From: Linepithema humile
Lineage: Eukaryota > Arthropoda > Insecta > Hymenoptera > Formicidae
Direction of reading: 5' to 3'
Length of the DNA: 64,000 nucleotides
NCBI RefSeq assembly: GCF_040581485.1
Contig: NC_090132.1
Location: 17,789,411 to 17,853,410, forward strand
The translations under genes and the position numbers were made by a program. Of this stretch, positions 23,213 through 35,460 are shown in pieces. The notes under the pieces are model-generated. The model did no database searches and had not been told where the DNA came from. It was given only the letters and a program-made list of their open reading frames with translations. How positions within the stretch are numbered: the first letter of the stretch is position 1; every line of letters begins with the position of its first letter.

Positions 23213-24479
23213 ACTCATGTAACTTTGATGGTATTCAAGCTGTCGGGGAAGTGGAAAGTTACACTACTTCCACTTAACGCATTATGCGGTTATAGTCGGG
23301 CCAGGAGCTTCAAAGTGTTCACAACGTCTGTCGGGCATGAGTGGTATGCGCATACATTACTTTGCATCAAACACTTCCGAGACTGGCAAGGCAGCGCGCA
23401 ATTAGAGAAAAGAGATCGCCAAGTGAGATACAGATTATTCCTACACGCCCTAGAAAGGACTTCTTAAAGTCGTTTAAGTACAATTAAAAGCAAATTACAT
23501 TATTTTTTTATCTTATAATTTTCTAGATATATAATTTAAAACTTAATTGTCAAGATGTATGTAATCACGATGTCATATGTTCGATGTTTAAAAATCTTGC
23601 AAGTCAATGACTACTTATTAACTTCTCGCTATTCGATAATATTTTACAATAAAAAAAGGGTTTAAAATATTGCACGTACTTGTGACAGGCCTCGATCTAC
23701 TTGAAGCTACGTCTAGAGCCTTATAATCACACGCTTCTCATGTAAGATTAACTTTTGTGTAAACAGGAGCCTTTTGCCTTCTAACGTTATTCCGCTCACA
23801 TTCCTTGCTTATACATAGTTCCGTTTACTCTCGTGATATTCCTCTTCTCATTTCCCGTTATGTTCCTTCCGCATTGTGAAGTACAGTCGGGCTTTCCCCA
23901 CCCTACCTGCTCTAGTAACCGTACATGCGTATAGATTCACACGCGGTCGGGTGCGATGTGTTTCCACAACAGCCGGCGAACGGGCTCGCCGGCTGACACT
24001 AGGGGGATTCGCGGTGCAGTATATTTACCGAATCAAACCAAACCTACGACTTTTATTCGGGGATTTTTGTAGCGAGGCACCGGCGAGCGCGGCGGATCAA
24101 GCCATCGACACAGGTGTACGTCGAGCAATCGCGTGGAAATCGAAAACCTATTCGACATATCGAGCCTCGCCGAGCCCGCTTCGTTTTCGTCCGTCACTGT
24201 GTCACTATTTGTTAACAGCTCGTGATAGAACATGCGATCCGGTGGAATTTAGTTGTAATACACTAAATGCGATACGTATGTAACAGCTGTATTCGCCGCA
24301 AATTCATGGAGCTCAATTCGAATGTTGATGTATGAAATGCCCACCCGTATGAACAGTGTTTCATTTCTTTTTTTTTCTCTTGGGTGTTGTATTTTCAACG
24401 AGTATATGTTCAGGCTGCATAGTGGAAGGCATATTGCATAGTTCCCAGTGCATCGTTTCCTTATTCTAATTTTTCGTAT

Positions 24480-24503
24480 TTAAATACAAAATTTTGTATT
24501 TAA
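24480..24503. repeat. 24-bp perfect AT-rich palindrome
   Basis: Twelve bases pair with the next twelve without mismatch (centre between 24491 and 24492), followed at once by another half copy (aatacaaaattt). No flanking transposon signal. Confidence 0.9.
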
Positions 24504-27500
24504 TACAAAATTTAAATGAACATAATTATGAAAATGTAGAATTAATTTGAAAATAATTTTCTCATTTCTGGTGACTCAATAATTGATTTGATGTTTGTTT
24601 TATTGTTGGTAAAGTTATTAAATATGAATCATATATTTTTGAAATGTAATATTTAATTATAATTTTCAATTGAATATTTTTTTATACTACTTGTAAATTA
24701 CTCTTGTTAAAATTTATTCTAATAACAAGAATATTTTCGACTTCCATATGATAATTGTGTCGAAATTAAAGTACATATTTGTTAGCGATTTTATGCCGAA
24801 GATATCTTAGAAGTTCTGAGGCTCAAGATCTAGATTCTGCTAAGTCTAGAACATACAATTTAATAAGCTAATTTGGCACTAAGCCAACGCACCAAAGTTT
24901 CTGGTTTCTGTCCAGACGATATTATGTGGTCGTACAGTATCGAATAATTAATTAATTATTAGGTTGTCGGCAGAAACTTATCGAAATTGTGTATATAACG
25001 CTAAGCGACCCAAAAATGCTTTCAAGTACATAAAAGAATTACACAATAAATATTTTCTCGTTCGTCTTTTGTTTAGTTTTTTGATAATCTCAGCTTCTAT
25101 TTGTAGATCGATAGTTGCAGCAAATAGTTACTTTCGATTTCCAAAAATCGCTTCTTTAAAATAATTATTATGAAAAACATTTTATTTAACCAAAGAATTT
25201 TTAAAACTATAATTTTTCCTGTTCTTTTTTTTTTTTGGAAAGAGCTTATTGCTTTGTTGTACTCGATCGATGAAATTTTTTTTGAGGAAAAAAAACTAAA
25301 AATCACTAAATTGAAGAGAAACGTCCATAGTTCTAGGATAGCATTCTTCAATAGATATTGTAACCACCTGGGGATCGAAGATCATCGAAAGGGTTTACTC
25401 TCGTAGAAAGAATTTGTTCCCTCGATAACGATAGAAAATACATTCGCAGTAACATTGGGAGGAATTCCTAGGCTAAGGAAAATGTTTATCGGTGAGAGAG
25501 GGAAAGAGATAGAGAGAGAGAGTAACATACGATACGATGGATACGGTCGGTAGAATACAAAATAAGAAGGTACTTTCGTGTCGTTTTCCCATGGGACACC
25601 AAGCGATACTGGAAGGTGCGCGTATGGATATAACGTAGACGTCAATATCGTTGACTGCGTCTACGCCTCGCTCCTTTTTTTACTCTTTGCTTTTGTATAT
25701 AAAACATTACTCGGGCGTATGCGACGCGTCGAGTGCAATCGTTTAAACGGCTGCTGCGAGAAACAGCCACTCACCACCTCGCGCTACAGTCGTGAAAAGC
25801 ATGCCAAGCGGGGTCGCCTTTTTTCCACGTTAAGTCGTCCGGTTCATGCCGGTTTTCCCGACATTCGTTTAGAACAACATGGCAAAAAGGCACTTCACCC
25901 CTACTTCATCGGACATGTCGCTCACAGTCGCGTTTTTCGCGACGTAACGCATATTTCCCGCGGCGTTACGCCATATAGTAGAAACTTACACCGCGTCTAT
26001 TTTAATATGATAATTCAAAGTACATATCCAAAGGACGTCAGAAATTTTCAAAATACTGTTATTTGCGTACAGCGTAGATTTTTTAATGCTCGGATTTAAT
26101 AAATTGTGAATTTAATCAAGAGCGAAGATGTTCTTTATCATTTTTCCGATTTTTGTGCAATACAAAAAATCTTTATTGTCGTGGAAAATTGTAAATTTAA
26201 AATTATACATATATGTTCCATTTTTGTGAAGATACATGTACATTTATTCATTGCTGTGTATCGAGGAAAAAAAATATGATTTGAGCAGTTCAGTGCAATT
26301 CGATGCTCGTGAACAATCGTTAGCTTAATAACAAAATAGCCGTGCGGAAAACCTATCTGAGGCTATAGTTTTGCCATTAAATTTAGTTATAATTGGTTTA
26401 ACGTTTTGTTTGAGATTTCCAATATCTGGCCTATATTCGCGTATGTAGAAAAATTTTTGGTTCCAGAATTTGTAGTTATCGTTATATCCAGGACGTTTTA
26501 AAATTATTGGTTTTTTTTCTATTTTTTTAGAAATTTTTTTCATATACGTATTCCATGATTAATATTTTGTGATATAAAGGGTGACGTATTGATAGCTTTT
26601 AATTTCAAATTAATAATTGTAAACATTAAATTGATCAAAATCTGCGCAAAATATCCGCGTATGACGTAAGTTATAATATTTCTGCAACGTTTTATGTAAT
26701 CTAAGAAAATGTGCAAAAAATTGAGAAAAGAGAGAAATCGGCCGATACGAATAAACTGCAGCGCGGTCGTGCGATGCGAGAAATAGCGAAAATATAAAAA
26801 CGCTGTTACTGTACGCAGAAACATTTCGATCTTTATTCTGATTCTTTTCAACCTATTGGCCTTTATTTGCCTTTCTAACTTTTTTTAAATTGTCAAGTCT
26901 TTCGTTCGAGTGCAAAAATTCGATAAACAACACTTTCTGTTATTAATATAGTGGATTGCTTTTTATATCTTACTCATCGGTATAGTGAACGCAATGCGTT
27001 CGATCAATGTCCATCCGGAGATGTGGAAACTGTTACGTTTCCAATCTATACGGCAGGGATTTCCAATCTATTCACTCTCAAGATAACTCCAGCAGTGTTG
27101 GCGTCCACTCGTATCATTTCTCCGTGTCAAATCGGATCGACTAATGAATTTGCGCCATTCAGTTAGGACGCCATCATGTCCAGCGGGGACAGATTTACTG
27201 TCAATTTGCTTGTACGAACACGAAGTCCTTGGAAGTACCAATCCGTATTCGCGACTGTAGATCCAGGTTTCGATCTATTGCGGATACAGTTTGAGGCTGC
27301 TGCGATGGGCAGGTGTATAATATTTAATATGCCTGGAATGCCATTTTTCGAATATCGACGCCACATTGATAAATTTTACCAATAAACGTGCAATTTTGAT
27401 ACTGATGAAATAACATTCGGTAAATAGCTGTTTTTTCCTATTTTCATAATTTCATTGATATTAATTACAGCTGTAGCTATTTACGAATCGAATAATTGTA

Positions 27501-29100
27501 CGTCAAATATATTTACATCTCAAGAGAGCAAGCTCCACGTTTGTCAAAAATCAAAATAATATTTTTTAGTACAATTTGAATAGCGGTATCTTTGTTGGGG
27601 GTTTTTCTGCTTATACATTACAACAAACCACTTGATGTAATTAAATTTTATATTGTATCGCGGATGCATTGAATTGCAGATCCGCGCATATTCCCGATTT
27701 TAATTATCCGTTGTAATTAGAATAATTGTCTGACTATTCGCGAATTGCGAATGACCGCGAACGATATTGCGCATTATTCCAACTATGTGGTCGCTGTCAA
27801 TATGCGGTGGATATTTTAAAACTATCGAAACACAACAATTTACAGTAATACTATCGGAGTAGGAAAATAATTCGTGTATCTAAACGTTCGTTTGCAGTTC
27901 ATGGCGTAGCAATTAAACCGCGGTATCCCGCAACAAGCTATGCTTACCCGGAGGGGCGTAAAATCTACACAATAGTCACCGCGCTATGTTTACAACGGAT
28001 AGTCAATTCGCCGAAACTTATTACACTTTGGTGGGAGTTTAACAACCCTTAGCCCTATTATCATTTTACTCTATTTGTTGTTAGCCTTGCGAGAAACCGC
28101 AGCGTTGTCGTAGTATTCGCAACGAAAGCATATTATACCATATAGAAATACGAGTATAGATTCTCGCGGTGTAGCAATCGGTTAATAATATGTTTGTAAA
28201 CTGCATGTTAACCCTACGTTATATACATTCATACTAGAATTTTAGATATATACATTGGTTAAGATACGCATAATGCATTAGAGATTACATAATGGAACAG
28301 ATTTTCTGCAAAAATACTGTTGCAGTGCAGTTCACAGGATTCTAGGATGTCGTATAAAAGCAATTGTATTGGAAAATCGAGATCACGGTGCATTAAATAC
28401 AGAAAATAACAAATAAAATAAGACATTCTTAGAAACACCGAACATTGCATATGCACGAAAAATGGTTTTTGATCAATTCAATTGGCTTTTATGCGGTCGG
28501 TCTTGGAATTATATTTAATTTTTCTTCTCTTTCTCTTTATGTAACGAGTATTTATAATACTGCCTTCTCGTGTTTCCGCTGCTCATTACGCCATGAGAAT
28601 GTTGAGACTTGCGGTTCCTTAATGAGCGATCTTTTTGCACAAGCTTCTGTCTTTGTATTTTTGCGCAGATTCTATTTCTCCGCGACGCGTAACAAAATCC
28701 TCGCATTTACATGTCGCACGTTAGAAAACCAATATCGTTGTCTCTGAATAGCAGCCGTCGCGCTGTTGCTGTTTTACCGATTTTATCTGCGATAGAAGTA
28801 AACGCATTAGCGTGATTTAGAAACATGAATAATGTCGAGGACAACAACATCAGGTGATTGATGACACACGGCGGATAACACACCAAAAATATTCTGCATA
28901 GATATTACAATACATACATACATAATAATCATGCCCTTATCTTTCTTCATATCGACACATCGCTGATTGATGAACGGTAAATATATTGTTAACTTTTTTA
29001 TTACTAATTACGTTATTCCGTTAAGTAACAGGAGCGAGATTATTTCGTCGAGATCGTTGAAAAATATATAAGCACTGCGTTTCGAAAAAGTTAAGTCATA

Positions 29101-29188
29101 ATGCTGTTGGCGGATGATAAATCGATCGCGGAGCAACGACGCTCGCAACTCTCGGCTGCCATCGATCTTGCGCTTCGCCAGTGTCAAG
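29101..29188 (+). CDS. candidate first coding exon (29 codons)
   Basis: ATG with A at -3 and an in-frame TAA three codons upstream. It encodes a helix-prone peptide (ADDKSIAEQRRSQLSAAIDL) and meets a donor (GTGTCAAG|GTAAACC) in phase 1. Unspliced it would be a 39-aa ORF. A minus-strand frame of 83 sense codons (29008-29259) covers the same DNA and is equally protein-like, so the strand is uncertain. Confidence 0.28.
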
Positions 29189-29259
29189 GTAAACCACGCT
29201 TTCACGTTGTAACGCTCTGATAACACTAATCTGTAGTTACTGGGCGATAGGTCGATTTA

Positions 29260-31080
29260 GCTACCCGGCCGCACGTGCATATCTTCGTATGTGTCGGTGT
29301 GTATCGGTATAGCGCGCAACATTATTGGTAAATCCGTGACAGAGTCACATAGTGCCGGGATTCGTGGGTTCGTGGGTTGGGTGAAAACAGTGCGGAGCAC
29401 ACGGATCGGGTTGAGAACGGGTCGACGAACCAAGAGAAGGGGTGGGAAGGGGTGGAATTGGTCGCTGCTCTAACTGTTACAAAATAGGCGTGTGGTCGCG
29501 TTTGAAATCCGGATACGGCTATTCTGCTTTCGGGTTTAATGTCGTCGTTCTCCGCCTGGCTTCCGATTCCGAACGTACACGCGTATCAAGTGCGAGCGGA
29601 TACTCGTAATCTTCTTTATGCATCGCGTCGAAACTTAATAATACTTGATACTCGGTAATGTTAAAAAAAATGCTGGTCTTTTTTAACGATTTCTTTTTGT
29701 TCAACGAGATTGGATCATATGTGTGCTATTATATTTTCCGATAACAAAGGGCTTCATCTTATTTCGTGACCAGATTGCGTTTCTTTTGTGAAATAACGGA
29801 TTATTATGGGACTGCTTGAAAAGGTTCCAATTGGAATGATTCCATTTTTTGTCAATTCATTTATTATGTATATTGGGATAGAATTCGGGGAGTGATATTA
29901 CGAGGCTTCCGAATACTTATAAGTAAGTGTAAAATCGATTCCAATAAGAAGTTGTAATTCGCAGCTGCGAAGGGCCTATGTCGATGTGCAATAGTCAAAA
30001 GACACATTTGGAATCGCGGTCGAATACTCGCATTGCAGAATGGTTAAAATAGTTTCGTAATAAATTCTCATTTTTTTAAACCGATATAACAAGAGAGCAC
30101 TAGAAAATACATATTTGCAACAAATCTGCTATAAATAATATTTTTAAACGTTAGTATTAAAGCTTATTATAATTGGATTGTATCAATTTCAGAATATTGG
30201 TCTCAGTGGTAATAGCGAGGAGTTAAAAATAAAACTACCATTAAAAGCAAACGTTTGCAGTCCAAATATGGACATAATATCCATTGCTCGAATAACAAGT
30301 TAGTCGACTTAAAACTAGCACATCGCCGAGTAATTTTTGGAATGTCTCGCTTACAGCGGAAAAGACTCGGTCAACGTTATCGAAATTCACAAAACGGCAG
30401 ACGGCGAAATAGACTGAGAGAAAATGCGAATAAACGGGCGAGCGCGCCGCCGAAAATAGAGTCGTGAGCAGATCGTTTCAGCAGGTCTGGGCATGTCGCC
30501 GTCATAAATCTGCGGCACTCAGTGGTTTCCGCCACGAGAGGTGCCAGTTTATAACGTGACGAAGACCACGGTAGGAAGTAGATAGCGGAGACACGCCGCG
30601 GTAGAAAGGAGATAGACAGGCGGACAATGAGAAATAGAGTAACAAGAATGAGGAGCAGACGGGAGGGGGAGGTGGGGGGGTGAGGGAAACGCGGAGAAGA
30701 AGAAGGGGGCTGGCTTCATGGGATGGGCAGAGCGCGGGCAGCACAAAAGTTATTAAATTTGATTAGACTTCGCCGCATAGCGGTACAGAAACGAGGGATA
30801 GGAGAGGTCGGGAGGGACGTGAATAGGACGACGTTGCCAAGAGGGTGAAGGGAGGGGGGTAGATTTCACCTGGGGTCGGTGGTCACAGAAACGCCGGCGT
30901 GGCCGGTATGAGTTTCGAACTGGCATAGGTACTCGGTATCTATGGCTTACGACGTTCGCCGTCCCCTCTTTCTCGCTCCCTCGCCGTCCGGGCAGCAGCG
31001 CGGTTCGCGCGGCACCGCGCCTCGTCTCTACTGGACCTATACCGTATTAAATATAATTGTTAAAGTTCGCTCGTGTGCAG
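29260..31080. other. non-coding stretch rising into a CpG-rich island
   Basis: AT-rich until about 30240. A 70-codon Arg-rich frame (30255-30467) opens on TTG, not ATG. From about 30600 a G-rich then CpG-rich island runs to about 31260, the most GC-dense part of the window, and is a candidate promoter region. An ATG-started frame (30942-31190, 82 aa) lies in it without splice support. Confidence 0.45.
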
Positions 31081-31127
31081 GGATTACGACAGTTTCGACG
31101 ATTTACGTTATTGTCGCGAGCCAGAAG
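31081..31127 (+). CDS. candidate 47-nt exon, acidic peptide
   Basis: Bounded by an acceptor (ttcgctcgtgtgcag) and a near-consensus donor (GAAG|GTACGTTC). It enters with one base of a split codon, reads 15 codons (DYDSFDDLRYCREPE) and exits in phase 1. It joins in phase to the strong acceptor at 31351, and its entry phase fits exons ending like 3041-3178. No family recognised. Confidence 0.4.
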
Positions 31128-31351
31128 GTACGTTCGTACCGCTGCGCCGTCGCGCCGCGCGACACCGCGACACGGCGGCGGCCGCGATAATCGATGTGCG
31201 CGCAAAGTTTGCATACGAGAGATGCGTTCGCCCGTTATACATTTTCATCATGCGCGCGGTGGAACGAAACTCCGCAAAGAGAAATTTTTAAACGTTTACG
31301 TTTAGGGTATGTTTATGTTTACGTCATTTATGTTTTACATTTTTTTTGTAG

Positions 31352-31467
31352 AATTTCTGAACAAACTTTTGCACGCGTTATCTTTTGCCCCTTTCTTTGT
31401 CAGCGGCTCGTTATGCAAACTTTCGTCTGTAAACTTACACATCCTCTTTTCACTCGCAACATTATAA
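31352..31467 (+). CDS. candidate terminal exon following 31081-31127
   Basis: Preceded by one of the best acceptors in the window (eight T then gtag). Entered in phase 1 it completes a Glu codon and reads FLNKLLHALSFAPFF onward to a TAA at 31465-31467. The predicted intron is 224 nt. The tail is hydrophobic and Leu-rich, possibly membrane-associated. Canonical borders and matching phase support the pair, but there is no homology evidence. Confidence 0.38.
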
Positions 31468-31522
31468 TATTTATAATATTGAAGCAGAAAATTCGAAATA
31501 ACGTTAAATTTTTATAAAATCT

Positions 31523-31792
31523 ATGTTATCGTGTACGAACATAACTTCTCTAAATCTTTTATTTCGTATGAAGATGTGTGAAGAGCACATGAGCAACTTT
31601 GTAGAGCAACTGGGACAAATACGTCAGAGCAATCTGCAAAACTTTCTCGATCATCGAGTTGTTCCCCGGGGAGCGGTTCACGTCCGATTTATGACGGTGG
31701 AAAGAAAAAAAATAAGGTATCGATCAGAGGCGCCTTATTTCTCGGCACGACGCGTTTCAACTGACGGCAATACCGGGGATCATTCGCATTAA
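31523..31792 (+). CDS. candidate small ORF, 89 aa
   Basis: ATG-initiated. An amphipathic helix-like stretch (HMSNFVEQLGQIRQSNLQNF) is followed by a basic Arg/Lys region and a hydrophilic tail. No signal peptide or known domain. A weak donor (AATAAG|GTATCG) lies inside at 31715. It is one of the more protein-like ATG frames here and starts just downstream of the two-exon model. Confidence 0.35.
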   Translation: MLSCTNITSLNLLFRMKMCEEHMSNFVEQLGQIRQSNLQNFLDHRVVPRGAVHVRFMTVERKKIRYRSEAPYFSARRVSTDGNTGDHSH

Positions 31793-34700
31793 ATTCCTCG
31801 GAGACCTCCGACGGAACGTCGCCGAGCTCGAACGTCATATAATGTCGATTTCTTTGTTCGCACGATTTTCATCCGATAAGCGACAGTCACGCGCTGTCGA
31901 CTGTCTTCAGGGATTGGCCAATCGCCGAGATTCCCAGTGGAACTGTCGTAAAAACGTGACAACGAGTCACAACAATTTTATTCCTTCCACTTTTTCATTT
32001 GAATATATTTTTTCGATGTATAATGGCAATCTTGCAAATAGGACATCGAACGTTTTAATATTTTTGAGGAACTTTAATTCTAAAACACAAAATAAATTTA
32101 ATGCAACAACAGATGCATTTATATTCTTTTATTTGTTTATTTATACACTGTACATAATTATTGTACGGGAAATTCGTATTATCAATTAATAAAATTTGCG
32201 TTATGTTCTATTTAATTCTACGCATCAACTAATCTTTTGATATTTATGCAAATACATTATATTAATTGCAATCTCTTTGTATTAGTATTATTAATGTTAA
32301 ATAATGATGCAATTTTCTTGTATTTTCCATCTGATTATTATCAATAAATACGAGTGTTTGCGGTGTGTTTCGAAATAATTAATGCAAAAAAGAATACAAA
32401 TAATTAATATCGCTTTATACGTTTCAATGATGCGAAGTAAACTGCATGTTTTTGTACTGATCGAATTTTCCCAGTGTAGAGCTCGGTTCGCAGAAATGCG
32501 CGTTGAAAGGATTTTCGAGGCACGAAATGCCGCCCGTGTAATGCGCGAGTCCTGACAGTCGGCGTTAAGCCGGCGCTAGTAGAGCGGGTCTACATGGGAT
32601 CAGACAGTGGTGCAGCCTATATGTAGGTCAACCTTGACTGCGACACTACGTGCTTTGTAAGTCGAGTCAGAAGAGGCATTGCACCCGCGATCTGCCCCGA
32701 TTGGTTTATATTTGAGTTTTCCACTAACAATAAGATCTATTCGATTTTCCGTAAATAGATGCTAAATATTATCTTCTATATTTGTCTATTTTCTACTCTT
32801 ATTTGTAGATTGGCTCTTATTTGAAGAACACTTTAAATAGCAAGTGACTCTTTTAAAAATAAGTTTATATTATTTATCCAAAATTGTTTCATTACGTTAA
32901 GTGATCTTTATATATCACATATTGCATGTGTATTATAACTTTACATTTTGATGACTATTTTTTTTTATGTCATTACTCTATTTTTGTTAATTATTAAATT
33001 GCCTTTAATTTTTTGCTAATTCACGTTTTGTGTGATATATAATATAATTACCGCGGTCGACACAGTGGGTTGTAAATGTGTAGCTTTCTCTCTTTCTCTC
33101 TCTCTTTCTCTCTCGATTTACCTACCTACATATGTGCACAGCTGAAAACAAATTTGGTTGGGGCAATTCGACTCGAGCCGTTTAATAATATTCATTGCTT
33201 AGGAGGCGGTAATGACCATTGCAACGAGAATGACCGCTGCGTACTCACCGGAAATATCACGAGAATCGGATAAGCACGTACGAGAACGTGGTCCCGTGTT
33301 TCCAGTGTAATCCGGTTAAATAACGAGAGGGAGGCTATACTTCTTGCCGGCCCAGTGCGCGCCTATATACGGAAACAATGCTTTCCACCGGCAATACGGT
33401 TCGAATCGGTTCGGGAAACGAGGTCGCAGCGAAGGAGAGCGCGATGGCGAGTGACGGTGTGCGTTCCATAAGCGGGGAGGGGAGGGATAACAGTGATTTT
33501 TCCGCGAAGATTTCATTTTCTCAAATCGCCAGCAAGCCGTGTGCCAGATATAGTCCTAGGGCGCGAACACAGCGGCGTCGGTGTTCAATGTCGTTGCCGC
33601 TGTCGTCCTCCTGTCGTCGTTGTCGCGAACGATCTCTTCGCAAATCGGCGGCGATAACGCCGAACGGTGGTTCGGGTCGTTAAATTGTATGCGAGAGTCG
33701 AAATTCGTGAGATTTGCACGACGGCTTATCATACTTATCGTTCGGCCGAGATGCTCCGCCCACTTCGTTTCTTCTGGCGACGTTCATCGCTTTACTTCTC
33801 ACGTTCGTCGGAGTTCCGCGACTAAAAGTGTTTGCGCACGGGATACTTTGCGAGAACAGTGCCAGAGCTTTCCAAAAAGTACAATGACACATTTTTTTCT
33901 TCGACAGCGTATAATTACGACAGCATACAATTCACGACGTCGTCGCGCTATGTTTGTTCAGTCTTATTGAAGAGAATTGCATTTGCAGAATAGCATTTTA
34001 TAATGTGAAAAAAATTGTAACGTCAAGTAGAATAATTCGGACACTGTTGAGTAAATTGGCGGCAAAACGCGACGGTCTTTTTTTTGCAAATTATTATAAA
34101 TAACCGTAAAAAATTAATTAAATTGATAATGACAAATCTAAGATATAGGGTGTTAATTATTAATTTTAATATAATATTATTATGCTGTCTCATTAGCTGA
34201 GTATTTCAGTTAGTCAATTAAATTATTTCGTGTACATTTCTTTCTGTATATTTTCCACTTTATATTTTGATTAAACCTTTTAGAGAAAATGAATACATTA
34301 CCTACTACTCGCGAAAAAAATCTCGCGTAAAACTCATTTGGATAATGGTTTTCTCGCGATTTATCGTCGCTTTTACGCGAACATATCATTCATAAACGTG
34401 GGTAATTAAATTCTTTAGCTTCCGCATTCTTTTATTGTGACTAGTCTAGAATTTCTCTAAAAGCTTCCGTTCGAGCGATTTATCGTTACACAAAATAAAT
34501 CCACAGTGTGTACTTAGACCGCAGCATGCACATTTAATGACATTATCAAAGCTATGCTAACCGCGATCGCGAAGCTATTTCCGTAAATTATGTCGCGCGG
34601 TATAGTGCGTCAAGCTTCAGGAATCTCCCGGAATACCAATATCGCGGCTCTAATTACGACAATACAATTAATAATGACCAATATTGCTATTAATCCTGGA

Positions 34701-35010
34701 TAGCGTTTATTTCATCCGTTAAATATGTATGTTTGACAAAAAATTAATAAGTTAAAATATTTATAATGGCAGCATATTTTATTACAAAAAGCAATTAATT
34801 AATAGATTGCATGTCGTATCAATTTATAATAATATATGTGTAATATTCAAATTAAAGATTATACAATATTTTATTGCATTAAATTTCAAAATCGCATTGA
34901 ATTAGAAAATCGGTCTCAAATTTATAAAAAATTTACAGAAAAATTTAATAATGATGCATGTAATAACGATACTGTTAAGGCAACTTATACATTTCGATGG
35001 TACATCACAG
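31793..35010. other. mostly non-coding stretch
   Basis: Contains a (CT)n tract (about 33085-33113). A frame at 31842-32189 ends in AT-rich DNA and looks like chance. The candidate ORF at 33378 is listed separately. 33970-35000 is AT-rich with nothing recognised. Confidence 0.45.
33378..33683 (+). CDS. candidate ORF, 101 aa, Ser/Arg-rich
   Basis: ATG in a good context (ggaaacaATG) about 15 bases after a TATA-like ctatatac. It encodes a Ser-, Gly- and Arg-rich, probably disordered product with no membrane segment. It lies in a CpG-rich patch where frames on both strands are open (33316-33516 minus), so base composition alone could explain it. Confidence 0.25.
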   Translation: MLSTGNTVRIGSGNEVAAKESAMASDGVRSISGEGRDNSDFSAKISFSQIASKPCARYSPRARTQRRRCSMSLPLSSSCRRCRERSLRKSAAITPNGGSGR

Positions 35011-35460
35011 GTGCATCCGAACACTTGTGGCTTTTACCATTATCCGTGTGGTTCGCAATCGCCGCTTAATTACGTCGTCTCAATTTCAGCCGATAATAGC
35101 TCCTCTCTTTTCATTCCGGTCCGGAACGAAGTCTCGGTTTCAATCGTGCGGATCAACGGTAACGCTGAAACGCGAATGATGATCACGATGGCTGAGCCAT
35201 TCCAACATACGAAATACGGCCCGTCAAATACCTGTCGAACGATCGCGAGGCAAACAGGAATCTCGGGAATGCCTCCACTTCGCGTTGCTGCGTGCCGCGG
35301 AGTGCTCGGCAGAAAATTTCAGGTCGGATTTGCGGACGAGAATATCGGAAACCTGGCTTCTACTAAACTAAATACCACCGCGCAAAGTCGCGAGATTTCA
35401 AATCTTCCTTTGTATGCGAGTTGCGGACTGCATTCGCGTTCGTGGATTGCTTACGAATGA
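35011..35460 (+). CDS. candidate terminal exon or ORF, 149 aa
   Basis: The frame is open from 34951. A modest acceptor (ggtacatcacag) would start an exon at 35011 in phase 0, giving 149 residues to a TGA at 35458-35460. Composition is balanced with spaced Cys residues (NTCGFYHYPCG) and no runs. No signal peptide or domain recognised. The acceptor has a poor pyrimidine tract, which lowers confidence. Confidence 0.27.
   Translation: MHPNTCGFYHYPCGSQSPLNYVVSISADNSSSLFIPVRNEVSVSIVRINGNAETRMMITMAEPFQHTKYGPSNTCRTIARQTGISGMPPLRVAACRGVLGRKFQVGFADENIGNLASTKLNTTAQSREISNLPLYASCGLHSRSWIAYE

Larger units (their letters stand above)
22298..29007. other. long stretch without a supported gene
   Basis: Open frames at 23876-24283, 25578-26099 (173 codons, plus) and 26951-27385 (plus and minus) have no convincing start, splice boundary or domain. 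The minus-strand frame at 27163-27366 continues upstream and downstream only through stops. A (GA)n tract lies at about 25495-25522 and poly(T) near 25228-25241. Confidence 0.45.

Noticed and set aside
24955..24990. Possible mariner-type terminal repeat (TTAGGTTGTCGGCAGAAACTT)
   Set aside because: It only loosely resembles mariner ends; no matching inverted end, transposase frame or clear TA duplication was found within 1-2 kb.
25578..26099. 173-codon plus-strand frame
   Set aside because: Opens on a non-ATG codon within CpG-rich DNA, no splice signals, no recognisable domain; frames of this length are expected by chance in the window.
26951..27385. Protein-like frames on both strands, with a minus-strand reading continuing through several stops
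   Set aside because: Each frame needs several stop codons ignored; no family identified, so a pseudogene call is not supported.
33405..33425. tRNA-like B-box (GGTTCGAATC)
   Set aside because: The flanking T-stem has mismatches and no A-box or acceptor stem could be placed.
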